Below, piece by piece: positions 7,552 through 15,907 of a DNA stretch of 19,303 nt. Location of the stretch: the NCBI GenBank assembly GCA_038229875.1, contig JBBROA010000082.1:1-19303 (forward strand). The letters run 5' to 3'. The stretch's first letter is position 1, and every line of letters begins with the position of its first letter. Made by a program: the position numbers and the translations under genes. Under the pieces are notes generated by a model. It saw only the letters and a program-made list of their open reading frames with translations. It searched no databases and was not told the DNA's origin. Origin of the DNA: JALYUA01 sp038229875 (GTDB taxonomy: Bacteria; Acidobacteriota; Thermoanaerobaculia; UBA5066; Gp7-AA6).

Positions 7552-8835
7552 ATGAAGCGCCGGGGACGGCGATGGCCCACGATCGCCCTTGTCGTGTTCA
7601 TCGCTCTGGTGGCGGTGCTCGCGGTCCTGAACCTGTCGTCCGGCGAAAAGAAGATCACGCATCGGATCGAGCACCTGTATTCCGTCTCGGATCCTCAGTT
7701 CGTTCGGTCGATGGGGCTTCTTCTCGGCCCTCCGATCGTGGGCGGGAACCGCGTCACGTCCCTCATCAACGGAGACCGCATCTTCCCGGCGATGCTTGAC
7801 GCGATCAAGGCGGCTCGCCGGACCATCGATTTCGAGACATACATCTACTGGTCCGGCCGGGTCGGGAAACAGTTCGCCGACGTCCTGGCGGAACGTGCGC
7901 GGGCCGGGGTCAAAGTCAACGTTCTCCTCGACTGGGTCGGCAGCGGCAAGATGGAATCCCGGCAGATCGACGAGCTCAAGGCCGCCGGCGTCGACGTTCA
8001 GAAATACCACCCGCTGCGCTGGTACAACCTGAGCCGGATCAACAATAGAACCCACCGAAAGCTTCTGATTGTCGACGGCAGGGTCGGCTTCACGGGAGGA
8101 GTCGGAATCGCCGATGAGTGGTCGGGCGACGCTCAGAACAGGAACCACTGGCGAGATTCACATTTCCAGATCGAGGGCCCCGCCGTCGCCCAGATGCAGG
8201 CGGCGTTCATGGACAACTGGATCAAGACGGAATCGCGCGTTCTCCACGGTGAGGACTATTTCCCCGCCGTGGAGCCGGCCGGCGATTCCTACGGCCAGGT
8301 TTTCAAGAGCTCCGCGCGAGAAGGGAGCGAAAGCGTCCGGCTCATGTATCTGCTGGCGATCGCGTCGGCTTCCAAGGCAATCGATCTCGAGAACGCGTAT
8401 TTCGTTCCCGACGATCTCTCGGTGGACGAGCTCGTGAACGCTCGAAAGCGGGGAGTCCCCGTGAGGATTCTCGTCCCGGGCGAGATCATCGATTCCCAGC
8501 TTTCCAGAAAGGCGTCCCGATCGCGCTGGGGCCCGCTGCTTCGCGCCGGAGTGCAGATCTTCGAGTATCAGCCCACGATGTTTCATTGCAAGGTGATGGT
8601 CGTCGACGGACTCTGGTCGTCGGTCGGCTCGACGAACTTCGACAATCGGTCGTTTCGATTGAACGACGAGGCGAACCTGAACGTCTATGACGCCGTGTTT
8701 GCCCGGAAGCAGGTCGAGGTCTTCGAGCGGGACCTCCGTGTTTCCCGGCTGATCACGTTGCCGGACTGGCAGTCGCGCGCGCTCACCGAAAAAGCCACGG
8801 ATTTCCTCGCCGGGCTCCTGCGTCTGCAGCTCTGA
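7552..8835 (+). CDS. Membrane-anchored phospholipase D / cardiolipin synthase-like protein
   Basis: The product has 427 residues. An N-terminal transmembrane anchor (about residues 8-28, IALVVFIALVAVLAVLNL) follows a basic start. Both PLD HKD motifs are intact: His168-x-Lys170-x4-Asp175 in THRKLLIVDGRVGFTGG, and His345-x-Lys347-x4-Asp352 in FHCKVMVVDGLWSSVGSTN. The flanking FETYIYWSG, GGVGIADEW and GSTNFDNRSF blocks are typical of bacterial ClsA/ClsB-type cardiolipin synthases. These join two phosphatidylglycerols, or phosphatidylglycerol and phosphatidylethanolamine, at the inner membrane through a covalent phosphatidyl-histidine. The single anchor and size fit a ClsB-like form. Length and motifs indicate an intact enzyme; a different phosphatidyltransferase activity remains possible. 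Confidence 0.93.
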   Translation: MKRRGRRWPTIALVVFIALVAVLAVLNLSSGEKKITHRIEHLYSVSDPQFVRSMGLLLGPPIVGGNRVTSLINGDRIFPAMLDAIKAARRTIDFETYIYWSGRVGKQFADVLAERARAGVKVNVLLDWVGSGKMESRQIDELKAAGVDVQKYHPLRWYNLSRINNRTHRKLLIVDGRVGFTGGVGIADEWSGDAQNRNHWRDSHFQIEGPAVAQMQAAFMDNWIKTESRVLHGEDYFPAVEPAGDSYGQVFKSSAREGSESVRLMYLLAIASASKAIDLENAYFVPDDLSVDELVNARKRGVPVRILVPGEIIDSQLSRKASRSRWGPLLRAGVQIFEYQPTMFHCKVMVVDGLWSSVGSTNFDNRSFRLNDEANLNVYDAVFARKQVEVFERDLRVSRLITLPDWQSRALTEKATDFLAGLLRLQL

Positions 8836-9100
8836 GGCGACGGGTCCTGAGCGGATTCGAAAGGAATTCCGTTGCGGTTGGGAAGGGAGCCGGATGGCGA
8901 CCATCCGGCTCCTCGAGAGTCTGGAAAACCAGGTCGCTCAAAGGGTTCGTTCGGATGGCGAAGAGGCACGCACCCGTCACGGCGCCCCCCTGACAGCCGA
9001 ATGTCATATTTAAGGCGCTGCCGAAATTATAACTACGGGTTTCCCGGTCTGCCCGGCAGCCCTGCAGCATGCAGCCCGGCAGTCCTGCAGCGCCCGCGAC
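8836..9100. other. Intergenic region with a 12-bp hairpin and a short direct repeat
   Basis: A perfect 12-bp stem with a CGA loop (8886-8897 / 8901-8912) begins 50 bases after the phospholipase stop. It lacks a T-run but could slow or end transcription. Near the 3' end of the convergent response-regulator gene, GCCCGGCAGYCCTGCAGC occurs twice (9051-9068 and 9074-9091) at a 23-bp period with one mismatch. An AT-rich island (9001-9035, containing TATAAT on the - strand) has no gene in position to use it. Confidence 0.5.
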
Positions 9101-9520
9101 TCAGTGGGAAACGCCGGGGTCCGGCATCGATCCGGCCCAGCGATGCTCTTCGACGATCGCCAGAAGCCGATCGAGATCGAAGGGCTTCGCGATGTAGCGG
9201 GCGGTGGGAGCGAAGCTCGCGGGGAACGCGGAGATGAAGAGGACCGGGAACGTCGCCAGTCTCGGGTCCGCCTGCATCCGCTCGTAGAGCTCCCAGCCGT
9301 TCATCCGCGGCATCATGAGATCGAGGAGGATCAGGCACGGCCGGGTTTCGTGTCTGAGAAGGTCGAGCGCAATCCGCCCGTCGCCTGCGGCCTGCACGCC
9401 GTAGCCGGCGTCATCGAGAACGGAGCAGATCGCCGACCGCAGCGGGCCGTCGTCTTCCACGACGAGCACACGGCGCAACCGCTCCCGGACCTCCGTCGGC
9501 TGCAGGTTCATGACCACCAT
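9101..9520 (-). CDS. Stand-alone response regulator receiver protein
   Basis: The product has 139 residues and consists of one CheY-like receiver domain (about 16-128) with short tails. The acidic pocket is Glu22-Asp23-Asp24, the phosphorylated residue is Asp67 in LILLDLMMPRMNG, the switch Ser is Ser97 in FISAF, and the conserved Lys is Lys112 in AKPFD. No DNA-binding or enzymatic output domain follows, so it probably acts by binding a partner. No histidine kinase is adjacent. The nearby SpoIIE phosphatase and the PAS-only protein are possible network members, but this is only proximity. An in-frame ATG at codon 4 is an alternative start. Confidence 0.93.
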   Translation of the reverse strand: MVVMNLQPTEVRERLRRVLVVEDDGPLRSAICSVLDDAGYGVQAAGDGRIALDLLRHETRPCLILLDLMMPRMNGWELYERMQADPRLATFPVLFISAFPASFAPTARYIAKPFDLDRLLAIVEEHRWAGSMPDPGVSH

Positions 9521-9616
9521 TCCGCAAGGGGTAGGCCAGCCGGGGCACCGGAGGCGACGCGGCGCGAGGTCGAATCGGGCACGGATCCTGCTTTTACCTG
9601 GAAACTGGAGGTAACG

Positions 9617-9766
9617 ATGTTACTCACGATTGGCGTCATCCTACTGATCTGCTGGGCGCTCGGTCTCTTCGCGTTCCACGCGGGCGGAATCATCCATCTC
9701 CTGATCGTCCTCGCCGTCGTTTCTTTCATTGCGCATCTGTTCATGGGGCGCCGGACGGCCGTTTAA
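9617..9766 (+). CDS. Lmo0937-family small membrane protein
   Basis: The product has 49 residues. It has two hydrophobic helices (MLLTIGVILLICWALGLFAF and IHLLIVLAVVSFIAHLF) joined by HAGG and ending in the basic GRRTAV. The length, the LLTIxVILLxxWxLGL opening and the GG-x-IHxLLVxAVV second helix match the Lmo0937/DUF5670 family of very small inner-membrane proteins, whose function is not known. GGAGG (9607-9611), five bases before ATG 9617, is one of the strongest ribosome binding sites in the window, and an intrinsic terminator follows. It therefore forms an independent one-gene unit. Confidence 0.9.
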   Translation: MLLTIGVILLICWALGLFAFHAGGIIHLLIVLAVVSFIAHLFMGRRTAV

Positions 9767-9802
9767 CCGTTTAACCGCTTACCCAGCCAGCTCGATTCGG
9801 AC

Positions 9803-9829
9803 AGCCCCCGTTTTTCGGGGGCTTTTTTT
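9803..9829 (+). terminator. Rho-independent terminator of the Lmo0937-type gene
   Basis: A perfect 8-bp stem (AGCCCCCG 9803-9810, TTTTT loop, CGGGGGCT 9816-9823) runs into seven T residues (9823-9829). It ends transcription of the + strand mini-gene. The T-run overlaps the stop codon of the convergent SpoIIE gene by two bases. Confidence 0.93.
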
Positions 9830-11252
9830 ATTTCCCCGCGGCGGTCTCCCGGCGATCCAGGACGACCATGGTGACGTCGTCGTCGAACCCCGAGCCGCCG
9901 GTCCATTCGCGCAGGCGCCGGATCATGTCGTCCAGAAACTCAGCCGCCGAAAGGTCTCGCCCCGCCGCCATGAGAGCGAGCAGGCCGTCTTCCCCGAGAA
10001 AGCCTCCCGTCGGGTTGCGTGATTCGGTCACGCCGTCGGTGTAAAGCAGGAGGCGGTCCCCGGGAGAAAAAGTCAGGAGCGTCTCCGAATACTCGCCGCG
10101 GGGAAAACGGCCGATGAGGGGTCCCTGAGATTCGACGCCGATCGCGATGCGGCCGGCGGCGTAGAAAATCGACGAGGGATGTCCCGCGCCGGCCACGCGT
10201 ACGGTACTGGCCGCCGTGTCCACGTAAACGTAGGCGGCCGTCAGGAACTGGCGGTGCAAACGGCCGCAGAAAAGCTCGTTCAACCGGCGCAGGAGGATGG
10301 CCGGTTCCCGCGCAACGGCGGACTGCGCCGCGAGGGCCATTTTGATCATCGAAGCCACGAGCGCGGCGGGAACCCCGTGCCCCGAGACGTCCGCGATCAG
10401 GACTCCGAGCTGTCCCGGACCCGGGACGAGAAAGTCGTAGAAGTCTCCTCCCACCTCGGTCGCGGGGACGTAGCGGGCTGCGACCTCCAGCCCCGTGCCG
10501 GAGGGAAGGTTGCGGGGAAGGATCGACTCCTGAATCTGCCGGGCGGTCGCGAGCTCGGCTGCGACCGCCTCGAGCCGCCGCTCCCCGGCAGCGGAACGGC
10601 GCGCGACGATGACGCCGAGGCACGCCACCAGGATCAGAAATCCGAGCGGCTCGGGGTCCGCGCGCCACGGCACGAGCCCATGCGCCCCGAGGTGGCCATT
10701 CACGACGAAGGCCGCGAAGATGAGAGACCCGATGGCAAAAAGCGAGAGGTCGGAGCGGCCGCCGCGCACCAGGGCGGGAACGACGTTGACGATCGTGGCT
10801 CCGAGAAACAGCAGCACCAGCAACTCGTTTCCCCCTGATGCCGCGCGCCAGTTTCCGGTGGCGAGTTTGTAAGGCACCATGAAGGCCGCAAATGCCAGCG
10901 ACGCCCACCACAGCTTGCGCAGCAGCCCCCACCGGTCGGAGCCCAGCATTCTCCGCATGAACGGGACCGCCGGAAGGAAGATCAGATCGTCCGCGAGGTT
11001 CGTCAGATGGACAAGGCGAGAGCGCGGAACGCCCATCAGGATCTCGGGCCAGCCCGTCTTCGCGAAGAGTCGCAACCCATACATCCCGACGAAAAGCGCG
11101 AAGAACAGGACGATGTCGTCCCGGGTCTTCCAGCGGAACGCGTAGACCGCGAGAGCGGCGAGCGCGATCGTGCAAAGTACAGTCGCGACGAGCAGAGCGC
11201 CGAAGTCCGCGCGCAGCGAAGACAGAACGGGTCCGGCGAGATGGGCCGTCAT
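9828..11252 (-). CDS. Membrane-anchored SpoIIE/PP2C-type serine phosphatase
   Basis: The product has 474 residues from the ATG at 11252; a TTG at 11279 would add nine. The N-terminal half (about 1-215) has six or seven hydrophobic segments and no recognisable extracellular domain. A short helical linker (ERRLEAVAAELATARQIQESILP) leads to a complete SpoIIE phosphatase domain. Its metal-binding residues are Asp270 in EVGGDFYDF, Asp288 in IADVSGHGVPAAL, the LLYTDGVTE block and the terminal FDDDVTMVVL. In the PP2C/SpoIIE family such proteins dephosphorylate anti-sigma-factor antagonists, here probably in response to a membrane signal. No anti-sigma or STAS gene is adjacent. It is the last gene of the - strand run, 48 bp after the dehydrogenase. 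Confidence 0.93.
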   Translation of the reverse strand: MTAHLAGPVLSSLRADFGALLVATVLCTIALAALAVYAFRWKTRDDIVLFFALFVGMYGLRLFAKTGWPEILMGVPRSRLVHLTNLADDLIFLPAVPFMRRMLGSDRWGLLRKLWWASLAFAAFMVPYKLATGNWRAASGGNELLVLLFLGATIVNVVPALVRGGRSDLSLFAIGSLIFAAFVVNGHLGAHGLVPWRADPEPLGFLILVACLGVIVARRSAAGERRLEAVAAELATARQIQESILPRNLPSGTGLEVAARYVPATEVGGDFYDFLVPGPGQLGVLIADVSGHGVPAALVASMIKMALAAQSAVAREPAILLRRLNELFCGRLHRQFLTAAYVYVDTAASTVRVAGAGHPSSIFYAAGRIAIGVESQGPLIGRFPRGEYSETLLTFSPGDRLLLYTDGVTESRNPTGGFLGEDGLLALMAAGRDLSAAEFLDDMIRRLREWTGGSGFDDDVTMVVLDRRETAAGK

Positions 11253-11300
11253 GGAACCGGGGCGGCGGCGGGCGAGCAAGTCACCGCCGATCCTCGGGAC

Positions 11301-12095
11301 TCAGTGCTTCGATTCCTGGATTCGCCGCGCCACCGCGGTCGCCAGGCGGCGCGGAGAGATCCGGAGCGCCTGCACCAGGATCCTGTTCGTGAGCCCGGGA
11401 ACGACGACACGCCGGCCACGCATCATCCCGCGATAGCCGGCCTGCGCGACCCGACGCGAGTCCCCGACGAGTGGGCCCGCGAAACCGGCGTCTCGAAGCC
11501 CCGCCCGCTCCTGAAAGCCCGTGCGCGTCGGTCCGGGACACAAGGCGGTGACCGTCACTCCCGATCCGGTGACCTCGTTCGCGAGGGCTTCCGAAAAAGA
11601 CAGCACGAATGCCTTGGTCGCGTAATAGACCGCCATCAGCGGCCCCGGCTGAAACGCGGCGGTCGAGGCAACGTTCAGGATCCGGCCCCGGCGGCGCGCC
11701 ATCATCGCCGGCAGAACGCCTCGCGTGAGCTCGATGAGCGAAGTGACGTTGACCCGGATCATGTCGAGCGTTCCATCCGGGTCCGACCCCGCAAAGGCGC
11801 CGAACAGACCGAACCCCGCGTTGTTGACGAGGACTTCCACGACGGATTCGCGGCGGCGGATCTCAGAGAGAGCTTCCCGCGCTCCGTCCGCTCTCGCCAG
11901 GTCCACCGCGAGGGGAACCGCCGAAACGCCGAACTCCTCCTCAAGTTTCGCAGCCGCATCCCGGACCTTCGACTCTCCGCGGGCGATCAGAAGCAGGTCA
12001 TATCGGTCTGCGGCGAGCAGCCGCGCGATCTCGAGTCCGATTCCGCTCGAAGCGCCGGTGACGACGGCTGTGCCGCGCGATGCCGGCGAGATCAA
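11301..12095 (-). CDS. Short-chain dehydrogenase/reductase (SDR), classical type
   Basis: The product has 264 residues from a TTG start at 12095. This start overlaps the preceding stop (TTGA), gives a normal SDR length, and places the Rossmann motif correctly; the open frame continues upstream only as a shadow of the halogenase gene. Seen motifs are TGASSGIG (13-20), the NNAG block (91-94), Ser144, Tyr157 and Lys161 (the YxxxK pair in YYATK) and CPGPTRTGF. Arg39 at the end of the second beta strand suggests a preference for NADP(H). The protein probably reduces or oxidises a carbonyl/alcohol in the cytoplasm; the substrate is unknown. Coupling to the halogenase-like gene suggests work on the same small molecule. 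Confidence 0.9.
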   Translation of the reverse strand: MISPASRGTAVVTGASSGIGLEIARLLAADRYDLLLIARGESKVRDAAAKLEEEFGVSAVPLAVDLARADGAREALSEIRRRESVVEVLVNNAGFGLFGAFAGSDPDGTLDMIRVNVTSLIELTRGVLPAMMARRRGRILNVASTAAFQPGPLMAVYYATKAFVLSFSEALANEVTGSGVTVTALCPGPTRTGFQERAGLRDAGFAGPLVGDSRRVAQAGYRGMMRGRRVVVPGLTNRILVQALRISPRRLATAVARRIQESKH

Positions 12096-13684
12096 CCAGC
12101 GGCGCGCGGGTATGCGGTGTCGTCGGTGGCGGTCCCGGGCGCGGCTTCTTCGACGGAACGGCTCTGCCGGCGCGGCCGGACGACGTATGTCCAGGCGTTG
12201 GCGATCTCCGCTTGCCACCATCGCAGCAGGCCGTGAGCGATCATCACGAAGAGCGACGACCGTACGGAGAACCCGACGAATCCGGGACGGCGCCCGTCGT
12301 TGTGGTTGCCGTAGATGCCGAGCGCCATCTTTCGCCTCGCGATCGCGGTGAGGCGCCGGTTGTAGAAGCGGATCGGGTAGTAGCCGACCTCCGCGCCATC
12401 CTGGAAGAAGGGCGGGAAGCCCAGGCGCTCGTGCGACCACCTGTACACCGGCATGATCGCCGCGGCGTAGTAAAGGCCGGTGTCGAGGAGAAACGCCGTC
12501 GTCATGGTGTCGTAGTCGCCCATGACGTAGTACTTGTCCTTGTAGATCGAGTCGTAGAAATATCTCAGATAGCGGTCGTAGCACCGGTTGTGCTCCGCGT
12601 AGTCCTTCTCCATCTCGTCCGCCGGCGCACCCGACAGCGCCTTCTTCATCAGTTCCACGCGCGCGTAAACCGAGAACGCCATCTGGTCCAGGCCGGGAGA
12701 GTAGAAGGGATCGAGGAATCCGCCGGCGTCGCCGACGCAGGTCCAGCCGGGGCCGATGAACTTGTCAACCAGGTAGGCGAGATGGCCGTAGGAGCGGCAG
12801 TCGCCCTCGACCGCGGTGGCGTGTTCGAGGAGATCGCGGGTCAGAGGATTTTCGTCGAGAAAGTTCTCCAGCTTCTCGAGCGGAGTGGCTCCTATCGGCG
12901 TGACGAGCCTCTTGTCCCAGACGAGGCCGACGCTGGTTTCGCCGTCCTTCAACGGAATGAGCCAGATCCAGTAACCCCAGCCGGTGAAGTGGTTCGTCGC
13001 GAGCCGGCGCGAAGCGAGCACCGCGCGGGAGAACGGGTCCGCGGGGTCGGTGCCCGCGATCTCCGGGCCGTCCATGTCCTTGACGCCGCGGTAGCGAACC
13101 CAGAGTGCGGACGTCGGATGCGAATCGATCGGGGTCACTCCGTCCCGCTTGCGCGCGAGCATCGCGTGGCGGCCCGTGGCGTCCACGATCCACCGCGCGG
13201 AGACCTCGACGCGCTCGCCCGTCCCGCGGTCGACCGTCAGCCGGTTGCCGGCATCGCCTCCGAGCTCGAAGCTCGTGACGCGCGCCGGACGCCAGACCTC
13301 GGAGCCCTCTTCGGCTGCGACCTTCAGCAGATGCTCGTCGAGCTTCGAGCGGTCGAGCTGGAAAGAGGGCGTGCGGGCGAGCTGGGTCGGCCCGACCTCC
13401 GACGCCTCCCGGAGTGTCTTCACGCGGTCGTTGACGAACCAGTAGCGGAATGCCTGCTTGGGGAGCTGTTCGCGGGAGAGGTGGTCGTACTGTTTCAGGA
13501 CCCGGGTCAGAAAGTACGCGGAGATCTCAACCGTCGACTCGCCGACCTTCCAGTCGAACCGGTCCGTCTTTTCGACGACGAGGATCTTGAGCTTCGGCAT
13601 CTGCCGTTTGAGCAGGATCGCGGTCGAGGCGCCCGAGATCGCCCCGCCCACGATGACGACGTCATACGAATGAGTTTCAGTCAT
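12092..13684 (-). CDS. FAD-dependent oxidoreductase, flavin-dependent halogenase-like
   Basis: The product has 530 residues. The N-terminal FAD-binding motif is VVIVGGAISGASTA (9-22), followed by EK at the end of beta 2 and KVGEST (46-51). WIWLIP at 239-244 matches the WxWxIP signature of flavin-dependent halogenases, and GDAGGFLDPFYSPG is the second FAD-contact block. Lys76 (LPKQAFRYWF) lies where the active-site lysine of variant-type halogenases such as PltA and CndH sits; this placement is by counting, not alignment. The enzyme would use FADH2, O2 and chloride or bromide to halogenate an electron-rich substrate, but a non-halogenating monooxygenase or reductase role is possible. The C-terminal 150 residues are unusually aromatic. 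It starts 8 bp after the CRTAC1 gene, with AGGA as ribosome binding site. Confidence 0.85.
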   Translation of the reverse strand: MTETHSYDVVIVGGAISGASTAILLKRQMPKLKILVVEKTDRFDWKVGESTVEISAYFLTRVLKQYDHLSREQLPKQAFRYWFVNDRVKTLREASEVGPTQLARTPSFQLDRSKLDEHLLKVAAEEGSEVWRPARVTSFELGGDAGNRLTVDRGTGERVEVSARWIVDATGRHAMLARKRDGVTPIDSHPTSALWVRYRGVKDMDGPEIAGTDPADPFSRAVLASRRLATNHFTGWGYWIWLIPLKDGETSVGLVWDKRLVTPIGATPLEKLENFLDENPLTRDLLEHATAVEGDCRSYGHLAYLVDKFIGPGWTCVGDAGGFLDPFYSPGLDQMAFSVYARVELMKKALSGAPADEMEKDYAEHNRCYDRYLRYFYDSIYKDKYYVMGDYDTMTTAFLLDTGLYYAAAIMPVYRWSHERLGFPPFFQDGAEVGYYPIRFYNRRLTAIARRKMALGIYGNHNDGRRPGFVGFSVRSSLFVMIAHGLLRWWQAEIANAWTYVVRPRRQSRSVEEAAPGTATDDTAYPRAAG

Positions 13685-13692
13685 GGCGGGTC

Positions 13693-15888
13693 CTATTTTA
13701 TGGGAGATCGTTCAGAGCGCTCCCGAATGACCAGGAGCCGATCCACCGCGTCGATCGCGCCGAGGCTCTGGACGCGGCCGGACGGCCATCGGATCGAAAG
13801 GTCTCGCAGCCGGGTCGCGGATCCGAGCCCGAAGTGCGCGATCGGGCTTCCGGTCGCGAGGTATCCGCTCGCGTTACCGGTCTCGACAATCACACGGCGC
13901 CCATCTGGAAAAGTGGCGGTCAGCCTGGCGCCGATTCCATCGGAGTTGTCGATGCCGGGCGCGCCCCGAAGGCGCACCCGCAGGAAGTGCTCGTTTGCCT
14001 TGCGCTCCCCCACGAAGAGCGCCTCCGGCGCGCCGATCGAGCGCACGTACACGTCGAGGGCCCCGTCTCCGTTCGAATCGAACGCGACCACGGCCCGTCC
14101 ATTGGTCTCGAGATCGAGCCCGTCGAGAAATCCGCGCTCCTCGAAGCGCGCCCCCGCCGACGCGGCGTCGGCGCCTCGGTTGTGGAAATAGCGGTCCCGT
14201 TCGATGCCGGCGATTCCGGCGCCCTGCCGGTCGAAGGTTTTCCTGCCGGCGATGTAGTCGTCCCAGTACGCCAGCGTCTCCCACCAGAACTCGAGCTCGC
14301 GGTCGTGATCACGGCCGTCCCCCCACATCCCGTTCGTCGCATAGAGGTCGGGCCACGAGTCGTTGTCGAGGTCCGCGGCCACGACGCTCCAGTTCCACCC
14401 GGCCCGGCGCGCGCCCGAGGCGCCGGTCGCGTTCGTGAACCGTCCGTTCTCCGTCTGTAGCAGCAGCGAGTTGCCGCGGGTCATCACCTCCATCCAGTCG
14501 ATCGCGATCGGCAGGAAGAGCCGTCCGGCGAGCGGGATCGGGAGGCCCGGGTACTCGTGCAGGAAGTACCACTGTGTGTCGCAGCCCGTCGTATACAGGT
14601 CGAGCCGGCCGTCGCCGTCGAAATCCGCCCAGGCGGCGGACATCCCGTACGCGCGCACCTGCGCTCCCGCCTTGTCGGTGACGTCGCGGAAGGACCGGCC
14701 CTCGTTGCGGTACAGGTTCTTCAGGCCGAAGTCGTTCGTGACGAGCAGGTCGGGCCGGCCGTCCCCGTCGTAGTCGGCGAAGAGCGACGAGAGCGACCAT
14801 CGCGTCGCCTTCTCGATTCCCCAGGCCTTCGTCGCGTCCGTGAAGTGGCCGTGACCGTCATTCAAGAAGAGAAGGTTCGCGCGGCCGTCGTTCGCGTCGA
14901 ACGGGGGGTCGGGCATCTGGTTGTAGTAGTCGCCTGTGACCGCGACGAATAGATCGAGGTCGCCGTCGCCGTCGACGTCCGCGAAAGCCGCGGAGCGGGC
15001 GTTCTTCGGCACGCGGATGCCGGACGCGGCGGTCACGTCCTCGAACGTGCCGTCCCTTCGATTGCGGAAGAGATGGGCAGGTCCAAAGGCATCCGTGACG
15101 AAGATGTCCGGGAATCCGTCGCCGTCGACGTCGCCCGCGGCGACTCCGGTGGCGGGCACTCCTTCCGTGGCCGAGCGCGCCAGCCCCGCCGCGACCGTCA
15201 CGTCGGTGAAGCGTCCATGCCCGTCGTTCCTGTAGAGGATCGAACGCACGCCGTCGCCGACGAAGAGGTCTTCGGCCCCGTCCTGGTCGTAGTCGAGGAC
15301 TGCCACGCCGGAACCCGGCCAGATGTCGGCAATCAATCGATTGGTCAGTCGGAACGGAGGGTCGTGGCGCGGCGCTCCGAGTCCCGCCTCCCGGGTGCCG
15401 TCGCGAAAGCGCGGGGCGGGCTCGGACCGCTCGGACACCGGCGAAGAGGAGAGAACGCGGGTGACGGGACGGGCCCCGCCGGCTTCCGCTCGCACTTCGA
15501 CGGACGCCCGGGCGACGCGCTCGACGCGGGTGCCGTCCCGCCGAAAGCCGCCGACGGTGAAGAGGACCCATCCGAGCGTCCGCTCGCCCGCCGGCCCGAT
15601 CGCCTGGGAAGGTTTCGAGACCTCGTAACCGGCGTACGAGATCCGATCGAGCCCCCGCCATGCCCACGCGCGCAGGGGCGCGATCCCGCCGGGGTCTCCG
15701 GGCGCGGCGTCGGCGCGCTTCAAGGCGCGCTGGACGGATTCGCAGCCGTCGCGCCAGCGGCCGAGCCGTTCCATCCAGGGAAGGAACTCGGCCCGCAGCC
15801 GCGAGAGCGACGCGTTGGAAAAGACCCACGCGCCTCCGCCCGCGAGGAGCAGGAGAAGGACGGCGAAAAGAATCCGGCGCCGCGTCAC
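13693..15888 (-). CDS. CRTAC1-type FG-GAP/VCBS repeat protein with ASPIC/UnbV domain
   Basis: The product has 731 residues. The GTG at 15888 is chosen because GGAGGG lies about 6 bases upstream and the next residues give a clean signal anchor (RRRILFAVLLLLLAGGGAWVF); an earlier in-frame start would overlap the DUF502 gene. Seven calcium-binding-loop repeats of the type DxDxDGxxDLxV can be read (for example DVDGDGFPDIFV, DVDGDGDLDLFV, DYDGDGRPDLLV), forming a beta-propeller. The last 75 residues (DGIGARLTATFPDGRR to IRWPSGRVQSL) are an ASPIC/UnbV domain. Such proteins are exported or surface-held; their molecular role is poorly known. The segment before the first repeat (about residues 23-180) is unassigned. 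Confidence 0.93.
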   Translation of the reverse strand: MTRRRILFAVLLLLLAGGGAWVFSNASLSRLRAEFLPWMERLGRWRDGCESVQRALKRADAAPGDPGGIAPLRAWAWRGLDRISYAGYEVSKPSQAIGPAGERTLGWVLFTVGGFRRDGTRVERVARASVEVRAEAGGARPVTRVLSSSPVSERSEPAPRFRDGTREAGLGAPRHDPPFRLTNRLIADIWPGSGVAVLDYDQDGAEDLFVGDGVRSILYRNDGHGRFTDVTVAAGLARSATEGVPATGVAAGDVDGDGFPDIFVTDAFGPAHLFRNRRDGTFEDVTAASGIRVPKNARSAAFADVDGDGDLDLFVAVTGDYYNQMPDPPFDANDGRANLLFLNDGHGHFTDATKAWGIEKATRWSLSSLFADYDGDGRPDLLVTNDFGLKNLYRNEGRSFRDVTDKAGAQVRAYGMSAAWADFDGDGRLDLYTTGCDTQWYFLHEYPGLPIPLAGRLFLPIAIDWMEVMTRGNSLLLQTENGRFTNATGASGARRAGWNWSVVAADLDNDSWPDLYATNGMWGDGRDHDRELEFWWETLAYWDDYIAGRKTFDRQGAGIAGIERDRYFHNRGADAASAGARFEERGFLDGLDLETNGRAVVAFDSNGDGALDVYVRSIGAPEALFVGERKANEHFLRVRLRGAPGIDNSDGIGARLTATFPDGRRVIVETGNASGYLATGSPIAHFGLGSATRLRDLSIRWPSGRVQSLGAIDAVDRLLVIRERSERSPIK

Positions 15889-15907
15889 GCGCGCCCTCCC
15901 GGCTTCG

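Noticed and set aside
12080..14191. A 703-codon open frame on the + strand opposite the halogenase and CRTAC1 genes
   Set aside because: It is antisense to two genes with clear family motifs, its translation is low-complexity Arg/Glu/Val-rich, and it spans their gene boundary. It is a GC-driven shadow.
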